In this document: piece by piece, positions 55,925-63,814 of the stretch
Numbering within the stretch: the stretch's first letter is position 1
Layout: each line of letters begins with the position of its first letter
Assembly (NCBI GenBank): GCA_002311855.1
Contig: DCAB01000019.1
Location: forward strand, 53,208 to 117,207
DNA length: 64,000 bases
Reading direction: 5' to 3'
From: Candidatus Dadabacteria bacterium UBA1144
GTDB lineage: Bacteria > Desulfobacterota_D > UBA1144
Position numbers and translations under genes: made by a program
Notes under the pieces: model-generated
Told to the model about the DNA's origin: nothing
What the model saw: only the letters and a program-made list of their open reading frames with translations
The model's database searches: none

Positions 55925-56665
55925 TTATTTTCTTATTTCTATAGCTTTAAGTATTTTCTGAGTTTCAGACGAATAGAAAATATCGAGAAACGCCTCTATA
56001 CTATCATCATTGTCTAGATATAGAATTTGATTCAATCTCAAATCTTTCTTCATAAGACTAATTGCTCTTTTGCTTTTATTTGTAAAAGTTTTTGCAAAGT
56101 TCAAAGTACTTTTATAGAGATCTTCTTTATCGTAAATTCTATCAATTAATCCGATATGTAAAGCTGATTTGGAGTCAGTCATTTCTCCTCCAAGAAGAAA
56201 TTTTTTTGCATTATTGTCACCAACAATTGATTTTAATATATTTACGGTGCTAGGAAAGAGGGATAATCCTATATTAATTTCGTTCAAAGCTATTTTAGCC
56301 CGTTCTTTTGTCATGAATCTATAATCTGTACTTATTGCAATCATGCATCCTGCTCCAGTTGCGTGACCATTTAATGACGAGATTGTGATTTTATCAGAAA
56401 GATAGATATCTTTACAAAGTTTCAATAGTAAATTGACTACATTTTTAACTTCCTCTCTGTTAGATTCGAGCAAAGATGGTATATCTAGACCAAATGAAAA
56501 GAAACTTCCGGATCCCTGTATGATAATTGATGAAGAATTGGTATCTTCTTCAGCTTTGAGAAAAGTTTGATGCAAATCAGATATTGTTCCCAGATCCAAA
56601 GCGTTTACTTTGTCCCTCTCGATAGTGATTATGGAAACATTGGAAATATTTTCTAATCTAACCAT
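55925..56665 (-). CDS. Enoyl-CoA hydratase/isomerase family protein
   Basis: 246-residue crotonase-fold protein. GHATGAGCMIAISTDYR provides the oxyanion-hole glycines, and IALNEINIGLSLFP carries a Glu at the usual catalytic position; the N-terminal NVSIITIERDKVNALDLGT is typical. The second catalytic Glu of hydratases is not obvious, so an isomerase is equally possible. No other beta-oxidation gene is close by. Starts 22 bases after the secreted alpha-beta-barrel gene on the same strand. Confidence 0.8.
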   Translation of the reverse strand: MVRLENISNVSIITIERDKVNALDLGTISDLHQTFLKAEEDTNSSSIIIQGSGSFFSFGLDIPSLLESNREEVKNVVNLLLKLCKDIYLSDKITISSLNGHATGAGCMIAISTDYRFMTKERAKIALNEINIGLSLFPSTVNILKSIVGDNNAKKFLLGGEMTDSKSALHIGLIDRIYDKEDLYKSTLNFAKTFTNKSKRAISLMKKDLRLNQILYLDNDDSIEAFLDIFYSSETQKILKAIEIRK

Positions 56666-56687
56666 TCTAATCTCAATTTCGTAAAAT

Positions 56688-57122
56688 CTAAGGGCGTGGT
56701 TTTAATTCTCTGATAAATTCGTCCCAATGAAGTTCGTCATTTGTTAATTTTTTAATTTTGTACCCCATTTTTTTATAGGTTTTATATTCGGGAAAGAGTT
56801 TTTGTGTTATAGCATCTCTATTTTTAAGCCACTTATCTATGGAGTCATAGTTCTTAAATTTAACAACGGTTTTAAAAGTCCAAGTATGGTCTTTTGTGTG
56901 AATTCGGTGAGCATAAATTCTTATACCATCAACGACCAAATCCATCTTACGTGCTTCCTCCCAAAATGGCTTCCAATATTTTGCGTAGAGACTTAGGAAT
57001 TCATCCCTATTCTCAGATGATACATGCCAATAGCTTTCTTCTATCACAGGGCTTTCAGATTGAGCGGTCAAGGGGAAAGCCATAAAGGCAAAAATACAAA
57101 AAAACGCAATAAACTTTCTCAT
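56688..57122 (-). CDS. Secreted protein, dimeric alpha-beta-barrel-like
   Basis: 144 residues with a clear signal peptide (MRKFIAFFCIFAFMAFPLTA, cleavage before QSE). The mature part, with EESYWHVSSENRDEFLSLYAKYW, a strand TWTFKTVVKFKNY and a helix DSIDKWLKNRDAITQKLFPEY, resembles periplasmic dimeric ferredoxin-like alpha-beta barrels. No catalytic residue is recognised. Function unknown. Confidence 0.65.
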   Translation of the reverse strand: MRKFIAFFCIFAFMAFPLTAQSESPVIEESYWHVSSENRDEFLSLYAKYWKPFWEEARKMDLVVDGIRIYAHRIHTKDHTWTFKTVVKFKNYDSIDKWLKNRDAITQKLFPEYKTYKKMGYKIKKLTNDELHWDEFIRELKPRP

Positions 57123-57208
57123 AAGTACTTTATAATATAATCTACTATATTCTAGGATGTAAAATTTTTTGTATTTTCTACAATAATTTTTTACTGTAGT
57201 TTAATGAA

Positions 57209-57628
57209 ATGAAATTCTTTCACAAGGACTCATTCGATGTTAAAACAAAAGGTTTTAATGACATTATTGATGTCACCGGTGAAGTAATTTCTATACTCAA
57301 AAAATCACAAATTAACAATGGTGCGTTAAATGTTTTTGTTGTTGGCTCAACTGTAGGTGTAACAACAATAGAATATGAAGAAGGTGCATTGTCGGATTTT
57401 AAAGAAGCATTTGATAGAGTTGCCCCAATGGATGCGTTCTATGCTCACAATCAAAGATGGGGAGATGGTAACGGCTTCTCACATATTAGAGCAGCTATTT
57501 TGGGTCCATCGCTGTCTGTCCCTTTTTCGAAAAATCTCATTGAACTTGGGACTTGGCAACAAATTGTTCTTGTAGATTTTGATAATAGGCCACGAAATAG
57601 AGAGGTAATCGTTAGCATTCACGGGTAG
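57209..57628 (+). CDS. YjbQ/UPF0047 family protein
   Basis: 139 residues matching the YjbQ family throughout: STVGVTTIEYEEGAL, the metal-site HNQRWGDGNGFSHIRAAILGPS and the C-terminal LGTWQQIVLVDFDNRPRNR. Members have weak thiamine phosphate synthase activity in vitro; the physiological role is unsettled. The ATG is at the family N-terminus. A degraded gene follows. Confidence 0.88.
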   Translation: MKFFHKDSFDVKTKGFNDIIDVTGEVISILKKSQINNGALNVFVVGSTVGVTTIEYEEGALSDFKEAFDRVAPMDAFYAHNQRWGDGNGFSHIRAAILGPSLSVPFSKNLIELGTWQQIVLVDFDNRPRNREVIVSIHG

Positions 57629-57648
57629 CATAACGCAATTGTCTTTTA

Positions 57649-57893
57649 ATGAAGAAACAAATTCATGTGATTTACAACATACAATTTGAAGATATAGGTT
57701 TTTTGAAAAATCTGACAAAGGGAACACGATATAAGCTTTTGGAATACAACGCAGTTACGGATTTCAATTTCATATCGAAGTTACATCAAGTGGTTTGGAA
57801 TTATGGTACTCAGGTCATAGTGGAGAGATAAAGGAAGAGGAAATAGATATTAGAAGATTGAGACAAGAAAGCGCTAAAAAGCTCCGGAGCTAG
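57649..57893 (+). pseudogene. Relic of a class I glutamine amidotransferase
   Basis: In one frame FLKNLTKGTRYKLL is readable up to about 57740; in the next frame AFGIQRSYGFQFHIEVTSSG continues to a stop at 57893. YGFQFHIEVT matches the C-terminal His/Glu motif of class I GATases (xGxQFHPE), and the lysine-glycine-threonine segment before it fits the strand that precedes it in GMP-synthase-like enzymes. The N-terminal part with the nucleophile Cys is absent. So this is a frameshifted 3' fragment. The 60-residue frame from ATG 57649 is judged not to be a gene. Confidence 0.5.
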
Positions 57894-57984
57894 AACATAT
57901 ATCAAGAAATATTATGTCAAAAATTTTAATTTAAAAAATAATAATAGATAAATTAGTCTTTTGACAATATACTCAAATTAGTGA

Positions 57985-58317
57985 ATGAAAACTAGAATAT
58001 TAATTAATGAAATTCAAGCTCTTATAGAATTAGCTCCTGATAAATTTGTAACTTTAAAAGATATTTATAAACATATTGAATTACTAAAAATTAATGTGCC
58101 ACGTGGAAGTATTAGAGCAAGAATTTGTGAAAGGACTGTCAATTCTGTTACCTTTTGGTCCAAAAAAAATGAGGCGATTTTCTTTAGATTAGGTCCTGAC
58201 AAAAAAAGAAATACTAGTTACACATTATTCAAATATCTTCCTCATGATTTTCACAAGATTAAAGAAAATTTCCAAGATAGTATTAAACCAAGTTTTGAAG
58301 ATCTATTTAAATTGTAG
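57985..58317 (+). CDS. Small winged-helix-like protein
   Basis: 110 residues. The first 60 (FVTLKDIYKHIE, then INVPRGSIRARICERT) look like helices 1-3 of a winged helix, followed by the strands FWSKKNEAIFFRLG. Similar folds occur in small DNA-binding and restriction-associated proteins, but no family was recognised with confidence. A TATACT lies 10 bases before the ATG, giving an almost leaderless message. It sits alone between a pseudogene and an AT-rich gap, so it may be a newcomer. Confidence 0.5.
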   Translation: MKTRILINEIQALIELAPDKFVTLKDIYKHIELLKINVPRGSIRARICERTVNSVTFWSKKNEAIFFRLGPDKKRNTSYTLFKYLPHDFHKIKENFQDSIKPSFEDLFKL

Positions 58318-58509
58318 CCTTCCATTTTACACTATGTAAATTGTAAATCTATAAACAATGTAGATTATTATAATAATTAATATAACAATATAAGCTAATT
58401 AGATAAGCTAATCTTTAACTATTATATATTTATATATTATTTTTACTAATAATTGGATGTATTACTTTTTTAATAATTATGGATAACTTAATAAAATTAG
58501 CGACGTATT

Positions 58510-58827
58510 CTAATTTGATTTGAATTTTAAATGGTATTGTTTTCCGTCAAATTTGTCAAAAAGTACATTTACTAACGGATGTTGTATTTCTGATGGGTCA
58601 CTGTTATCTCCAATATTTCTCTCAGATACGTATGTTGTATATTCTTCACCGTTAACCAATACATGATACCAGGGCTTGTCTTTTGGTGGGAGAGACATTG
58701 CTACTTCTTTGTACCATTCTTCACTACCTTGATAATTTGGATCTATATCAAATATTACACCCGTATATTCAAAAAGTTTATGAACCACGATTTGTCCTAT
58801 TTTAAATTTTGCCCTACTATCTACCAT
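58510..58827 (-). CDS. hspQ: Heat-shock protein HspQ
   Basis: 105 residues carrying the HspQ/YccV fold: KFKIGQIVVHKLFEYTGVIFDIDP, EEWYKEVAM, DKPWYHVLVNGEEY, YVSERNI and HPLVNVLFD. In E. coli HspQ is a Lon specificity-enhancing factor that binds hemimethylated DNA. Matches over the full length; the family is mostly proteobacterial. Flanked by AT-rich intergenic sequence. Confidence 0.87.
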   Translation of the reverse strand: MVDSRAKFKIGQIVVHKLFEYTGVIFDIDPNYQGSEEWYKEVAMSLPPKDKPWYHVLVNGEEYTTYVSERNIGDNSDPSEIQHPLVNVLFDKFDGKQYHLKFKSN

Positions 58828-58967
58828 TTATTATTATTCTACCTTAATGTTTGAATTATTGGATAGCAATTATTGGTTAATTTTATTTTTAATCATAAAT
58901 TTTCCAATTGATAAATAATCAAGTTTTTTACGTTGGTTTGGAATATCTAACATGTATAATCAATGAA

Positions 58968-60284
58968 ATGTACTACTGGTTCATGGGTAAAGAACTTTTC
59001 TTGAAATATGGTTCTTATATTGAAAACCTAATTCTACTAGCATCAATTATAATATTTTTTGCTTATATTAAAAGTAAGTTTGTACATTCGAAAGAACTAC
59101 GAAATGCTTATGGTGCTTTATATCTAATACTTGGTATATCCATCCTCTCAGCGATTTTTTATTTATTTGGACACAAAGGTGATTCGTTCTGGGACATTAA
59201 TGTTGTTCAATGTGCTGATATGGCATTTTACAAAGGAATAAATCCATACGAATCGTGGAAAATTGAGACTGATTGTATGAGAACCGTTCTACCTCTACAA
59301 TATACTTATTTACCACTTCTTCTAACTGTATTACCTTTTGAATATCTTAGCATGGGTTTAGGAGAGACAATTTGGGTATTCCTAGTAATTGTTTCTATCT
59401 TTTTATTATGTACAAACGCAAAAAAACTATTTGAAATCGATATGCCGTTATTGTTTTTGATAATATTATTCCTAGCCCTGTTTGGAGGAATAAACATCAT
59501 ATCTCTACAGGCGGCTAACATTAGCTTCTTTGTTTACCTTGCTATTTTGATTTCGTTAAAATATTTGATAAATAAGGTAGATGAATGGAAATTCTATTTG
59601 ATTTTGGGAATAGTCGTAAGTATTAAATTTCACATGGCAGCCTTCATTCTTCTACCGATCGTAATTGATAATAGGATAAATTTTAAGTATATTGGGGTTT
59701 TCATAGCTTCATTCGGTTTAATTTTTCTTGTAAATTACTTGCTTTATCCGAATCTACTAACCTATTGGATTGCAAACTTGGGATATGTGGATATTGGATT
59801 AAGACCTTACTTTTTTCAAAGCTCCTTATATAATCAATATTTCTCTGGCTCTATTTCACCGGTATATTTCAATTACCTAGTTCATGTTTTTTTAGCGCCT
59901 TTTTTATTTATAACAATATCAATTTTTAGAAATTATTTGAAAAAAATTCAATTAGATAATACTGAATTTAACATAATATTAACAATTCTAACTTGCATGA
60001 TGGTTATTCTGATTCTTCCAAGAGTTAAACATTACGATTTTATTTTACTTTCTGTGATAGTTTTTCGAGTTTTTCATGATTCGATAAAAAGTTTGGCAAA
60101 GTCTGATATGATTTTAAAATTTCTTGCTTGTCTTACAATTTTAATTGTCATTTACTCTTCGATATACCTTCAACCGAAATGGGACAATTATGCATTTTAT
60201 GAAATTTTTTTACTGTTCATCAGTTATATGCTATTGCAGGCTAGAAGAATAAAATTAATTCGGAATGGTGTTATCAAAAAATAA
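58968..60284 (+). CDS. Polytopic membrane protein, GT87/DUF2029-like mannosyltransferase
   Basis: 438 residues with about ten hydrophobic helices. After the first helices, FWDINVVQCADMAFYKGINPYESW and LQYTYLPLLLTVLPF match the periplasmic loop of GT87/DUF2029 polyprenol-phosphate-mannose-using transferases, with the acidic residue in WDINVVQ as possible catalytic base. The start is uncertain: TTG 58908, ATG 58968 and ATG 58983 are in frame; 58968 is listed. No lipid-glycan neighbours. Confidence 0.6.
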   Translation: MYYWFMGKELFLKYGSYIENLILLASIIIFFAYIKSKFVHSKELRNAYGALYLILGISILSAIFYLFGHKGDSFWDINVVQCADMAFYKGINPYESWKIETDCMRTVLPLQYTYLPLLLTVLPFEYLSMGLGETIWVFLVIVSIFLLCTNAKKLFEIDMPLLFLIILFLALFGGINIISLQAANISFFVYLAILISLKYLINKVDEWKFYLILGIVVSIKFHMAAFILLPIVIDNRINFKYIGVFIASFGLIFLVNYLLYPNLLTYWIANLGYVDIGLRPYFFQSSLYNQYFSGSISPVYFNYLVHVFLAPFLFITISIFRNYLKKIQLDNTEFNIILTILTCMMVILILPRVKHYDFILLSVIVFRVFHDSIKSLAKSDMILKFLACLTILIVIYSSIYLQPKWDNYAFYEIFLLFISYMLLQARRIKLIRNGVIKK

Positions 60285-60333
60285 TACAAAGTGTGAAAAT
60301 CAGACAAAGCAAAACAAAGAAAAAACAATGGAG

Positions 60334-61461
60334 CTAATTCAAATCATTTTCTTCTGATTTTTCTTGTAGTTTTTCCATTGGTTTTGTAGTTTCAATTATT
60401 TCACCTGTCTCTTCAGGTAACTCACCTTTTGTGGAAAGGACACCAAGTGCTTCAAGTTTCTTTACAGCTGGAATCAGTCTCTTGTCCATTGTTTTTTGTA
60501 ATGCTCCCCAATTTTTTACCGCTTTATCAATTGAATTTCTTAGATCCTCAAATGAGCTTACAGCATTGGAGAAATGTCTATGTATATCTTCAGCTGTCTG
60601 TGTTATCTTGCTAGCACTGTTTTGCATCTTTATAACCCTACTTATGTATGCCCACATTATAACAATGAAGTTCATGTTATCTGGACCGGCTAGAAGAACA
60701 CCTTTTTCTATACTATTGCTATCGTTAGACAGTAAAAGTTCTTTTACAATGAAGTAAACATTCTCACTAGGAACGAACATTACTACAAATTGAGGAGTTG
60801 TATATTTGTCTTCAAAAACAAGATTTTGATATTCTTTTTTTGCTAATTCTTTTGCTCTCTCTTTAACTCTAGAAGCAACAATATTCTTAATTTCCAATTT
60901 CCTCTCCTCTGATGTTTCATTATTCATAAGTTCCTTAATGGTCTCTCCTAAATCGGCGGTTGCTTTAGAGTCTATAATTATGCATTTATCGTTAGAAATA
61001 AGTATGGCATCCGGCTTATACAGCTTTCCTTCTTTGGTCTTAGCAGACACCTGTAGCTTATAATCCACTCCTTCGACTAAATTCCGATTTGTAAATAGAT
61101 TTTCTAGTTGCCACTCTCCAAATTGACCAGCAATCCTAGAATCAGCCCCAAGAACTTTGCTGAAATCCTCTATATTTATGTTCATATTTGAAGTTGCTTT
61201 AGTGTTTTCTTCAACTGCAGTTTGAAACGCAGCTACAGAGTCTCGAATTTGAGAATCTTTACCTTGAAATATTTCCTTTTGCTGCTCCAAACTACGGTCG
61301 ACAGCAGCATTCAATAAAGCTTCTATTTCCCCATATTTTTTTAAATCAGATTTTTCATCCTCTTTAGATGTACCGCCTTTTGCTGATTTATAAATGTATA
61401 CAGCGACTATGACTATTGCAGATAATAAAGTTATAACAACTATTTCGAATAGGTGCTCCAT
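60334..61461 (-). CDS. rmuC: DNA recombination protein RmuC
   Basis: 375 residues: N-terminal membrane helix (HLFEIVVITLLSAIVIVAVYI), a coiled coil, then the RmuC nuclease-like domain with QFGEWQLENLF, YKPDAILIS and CIIIDSKATAD (PD-(D/E)XK-type). RmuC limits DNA inversions and has been linked to nuclease protection in E. coli. ATG at 61461 places the membrane helix at the start. It is divergent from the second PD-(D/E)XK nuclease with 53 bases between them. Confidence 0.9.
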   Translation of the reverse strand: MEHLFEIVVITLLSAIVIVAVYIYKSAKGGTSKEDEKSDLKKYGEIEALLNAAVDRSLEQQKEIFQGKDSQIRDSVAAFQTAVEENTKATSNMNINIEDFSKVLGADSRIAGQFGEWQLENLFTNRNLVEGVDYKLQVSAKTKEGKLYKPDAILISNDKCIIIDSKATADLGETIKELMNNETSEERKLEIKNIVASRVKERAKELAKKEYQNLVFEDKYTTPQFVVMFVPSENVYFIVKELLLSNDSNSIEKGVLLAGPDNMNFIVIMWAYISRVIKMQNSASKITQTAEDIHRHFSNAVSSFEDLRNSIDKAVKNWGALQKTMDKRLIPAVKKLEALGVLSTKGELPEETGEIIETTKPMEKLQEKSEENDLN

Positions 61462-61514
61462 CTCAAGATTATAATATAAATACTTCAAAACGCATTAGAT
61501 GATAAAATAAGTCT

Positions 61515-62750
61515 ATGTGGTCTTTTTCCAGACTCGGGACTTTTTTGTCTTGCAAAAGACAATTCAAATATAGATATATAGATAAGATATCTTACGATGA
61601 AGCTTACATAGAAGCATTTATGGGGAATATAGTGCATGAGACACTTGATAGGTTATATCAGGAGCTCAAGATTAAAGAACTGATACCTCTTGAGAAGCTC
61701 GAAGCTCTCTATGATAGGTTGTGGCATGAAAAGTTTGTAGAGTACAAAGAAATAAAAATAGTAAAAGAAGACCGCGATTATGGCGATTATTACAACATAG
61801 GTCTTAAATGTATTGAGAATTACTATAATGAAAATCTAGAGTCACTTAAAGATCCAAAATTTAAATTTATCTATACTGAAACGAATTTTCGAACCGCTAA
61901 TATTCTTCCCAAGTCATCAAAAATGAAAGTAGCTTTTACGGGGAAGGTCGACAGAATCGACGTTTATGATGACAGAATAGAAATTCATGATTACAAAACT
62001 AGTGAAAGTCCACCTACAGAATTAGATATAAATACTAAATTTGACTACAGGCAACTTCCTATATATAAAAAACTTTTACTCCTTGATTATAGATTCGAAG
62101 GTGTAAAAGAAATAAAGGTAGTCTGGCATTTCTTAAGACATAGGCTTAAGTATGAAAAAATAGTAAAAGATGAGGAATTAGAAGAAACGGTTGGCATCAT
62201 AGAAAAAATAGTAAAAGAAGAGAATAAAGAACAAGAATATATACCAACAAAGTCAATGCTTTGTAATTGGTGTAGCTACATGAAGATATGTCCATTATTT
62301 TCAAATAAAGAATTAGTTGACAAAAATTCTCACGATCCGGATATACAAGAAGGTCCTAGACTTACAAGATCGTATATCGAACTTAAAAAAGAAGAAAAGG
62401 AGATTAAAGAAAAAATTAATGATATTAAAGAAAAATTAGTTGCATATTCTGAAAAATTTTCAGGAGAACCCATGTATACGATAGAATCAGAGGACAAGGA
62501 TCAACAAGTTACGATTAAGCATACGATTGAAAAAAGGATTCCATCATCTGGAGACCCCTTAAGAGATGATTTGGAGAAACGATTAAAAGAAAAAGGGGTC
62601 TGGGACGAATTTTCTATGCTTAGCTCAAGAAGCATTAATAGCAAAATGAACAAAGAAAATCTCTCTGATGAGATGCAAGAGTTTTTTGATATGTATACCG
62701 AAGACGAAAAAGTAGTTGAAATAAGACAAAGTAAGGTCAAGAAAAAATAG
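61515..62750 (+). CDS. RecB-like Fe-S PD-(D/E)XK nuclease
   Basis: 411 residues. Nuclease core: SRLGTFLSCKRQFKYRYI with Cys13, GNIVHETLDR, GKVDRIDVY (Asp146), IHDYKTS (Asp159, Lys161) and RQLPIYKKLL (QxxxY). Cys13 together with CNWCSYMKIC (250, 253, 259) is the Cys pattern of the iron-sulfur clasp in AddB and Cas4. A charged C-terminal extension of about 140 residues includes a Lys/Glu coiled coil. Single-strand or end-directed exonuclease activity is expected. It lacks a helicase domain. ATG at 61515 with the next gene starting nine bases after its stop. Confidence 0.85.
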   Translation: MWSFSRLGTFLSCKRQFKYRYIDKISYDEAYIEAFMGNIVHETLDRLYQELKIKELIPLEKLEALYDRLWHEKFVEYKEIKIVKEDRDYGDYYNIGLKCIENYYNENLESLKDPKFKFIYTETNFRTANILPKSSKMKVAFTGKVDRIDVYDDRIEIHDYKTSESPPTELDINTKFDYRQLPIYKKLLLLDYRFEGVKEIKVVWHFLRHRLKYEKIVKDEELEETVGIIEKIVKEENKEQEYIPTKSMLCNWCSYMKICPLFSNKELVDKNSHDPDIQEGPRLTRSYIELKKEEKEIKEKINDIKEKLVAYSEKFSGEPMYTIESEDKDQQVTIKHTIEKRIPSSGDPLRDDLEKRLKEKGVWDEFSMLSSRSINSKMNKENLSDEMQEFFDMYTEDEKVVEIRQSKVKKK

Positions 62751-62758
62751 AATCTGCT

Positions 62759-63757
62759 ATGCAAGCTATTCAATTACAATCTACGGGGAAATTGGTAGAG
62801 ACAAAAGAACTAAATATTGTACAGCCCGGACAACAGGAACTTCTCATACGAGTAACAGCTTGTGGCATATGCCGAACTGATTTGCATATATTGGATGGTG
62901 AATTAACAAATCCAAAACTACCATTGGTACTTGGGCATGAAATTGTAGGTCGAATAGAAAGAATAGGTAAGGGTGTCAAAGGATACGATATTGGGCAACG
63001 AGTTGGAGTACCGTGGTTGGGTTATACCTGTGGAGATTGTAATTTTTGTACTACTGAGCGTGAAAACCTATGCCCTAATGCCAAATTCACCGGATATCAC
63101 ATAGACGGGGGTTATTCCGAATACACCCTTGCCAATCACAGGTACTGTTTGCCTATAGATGTTAATTGCTCTGATAGTGAAGCTGCACCTCTTTTATGTG
63201 CAGGCCTTATTGGTTATCGTTCACTCCGCATGACAGGCGATCCTAAAAGACTTGGCATCTATGGTTTTGGAGTGGCAGCCCACATTATCACACAAGTTGC
63301 AATATATGAAGGACGTGAAGTATATGTTTTTACTCGACCCGGGGATGAGAAAACTCAAAATTTTGCCTATGAAATGGGTGCTAAATGGGCAGGTGGATCG
63401 GACGAAACATTAACTCAACAGCTAGATTCGGTAATTATTTTTGCCCCAGTTGGCGAGTTAGTGCCTATTGCATTACAAAATATTGCTCCTGGAGGCAGGG
63501 TAGTTTGTGGCGGAATACATATGAGTGATATACCTCAATTCTCATATGATCTTCTTTGGGGCGAGCGTTCAATACACTCTGTTGCAAATCTTACTCGTCA
63601 AGATGGAATCGAATTTTTACAAATAGCGAAGAAAATACCGGTTAACACCCATGTCGTTGAATACCCTCTCAGCCAAGCCAGCAAAGCACTAGACGATGTT
63701 CGCAATGGGGATTTGAATGGCGCCGCGGTATTAGTTCCTGGACTTATGAACGGGTAG
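62759..63757 (+). CDS. Zinc-dependent alcohol dehydrogenase (MDR family)
   Basis: 332-residue NAD(P)-dependent dehydrogenase. Catalytic zinc ligands in CGICRTDLHILDGE and GHEIVG; the structural zinc four-Cys loop CGDCNFC followed by ENLC; Rossmann motif GIYGFGVAAH. The GFGVAAH form and the short length fit the zinc-binding alcohol dehydrogenase group acting on small alcohols/aldehydes. Of 16 Arg codons counted by hand 12 are CGN, unlike most of the window, which suggests transfer or different expression. Confidence 0.88.
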   Translation: MQAIQLQSTGKLVETKELNIVQPGQQELLIRVTACGICRTDLHILDGELTNPKLPLVLGHEIVGRIERIGKGVKGYDIGQRVGVPWLGYTCGDCNFCTTERENLCPNAKFTGYHIDGGYSEYTLANHRYCLPIDVNCSDSEAAPLLCAGLIGYRSLRMTGDPKRLGIYGFGVAAHIITQVAIYEGREVYVFTRPGDEKTQNFAYEMGAKWAGGSDETLTQQLDSVIIFAPVGELVPIALQNIAPGGRVVCGGIHMSDIPQFSYDLLWGERSIHSVANLTRQDGIEFLQIAKKIPVNTHVVEYPLSQASKALDDVRNGDLNGAAVLVPGLMNG

Positions 63758-63764
63758 GGTTCTC

Positions 63765-63794
63765 TTGATTTAGGATTTTCATAAATGCTACAAT
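63765..63794 (+). promoter_or_regulatory. Promoter of the lipoprotein gene
   Basis: TTGATT at 63765-63770, 18 bases, TACAAT at 63789-63794, with TG one base before the -10 (extended element). Start near 63801; AGGAAG ribosome site then ATG at 63815. Confidence 0.5.
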
Positions 63795-63814
63795 CTAGAC
63801 GAGGAAGATTTAAA

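Noticed and set aside
57649..57831. 60-codon frame after yjbQ as a gene
   Set aside because: The GATase-like motif lies in the neighbouring frame and the ORF end has no protein-like features; treated as a pseudogene relic.
57961..57966. TTGACA ahead of the winged-helix gene as a -35 box
   Set aside because: A -10 at normal spacing would fall on the start codon; the TATACT that follows it is the more likely -10.
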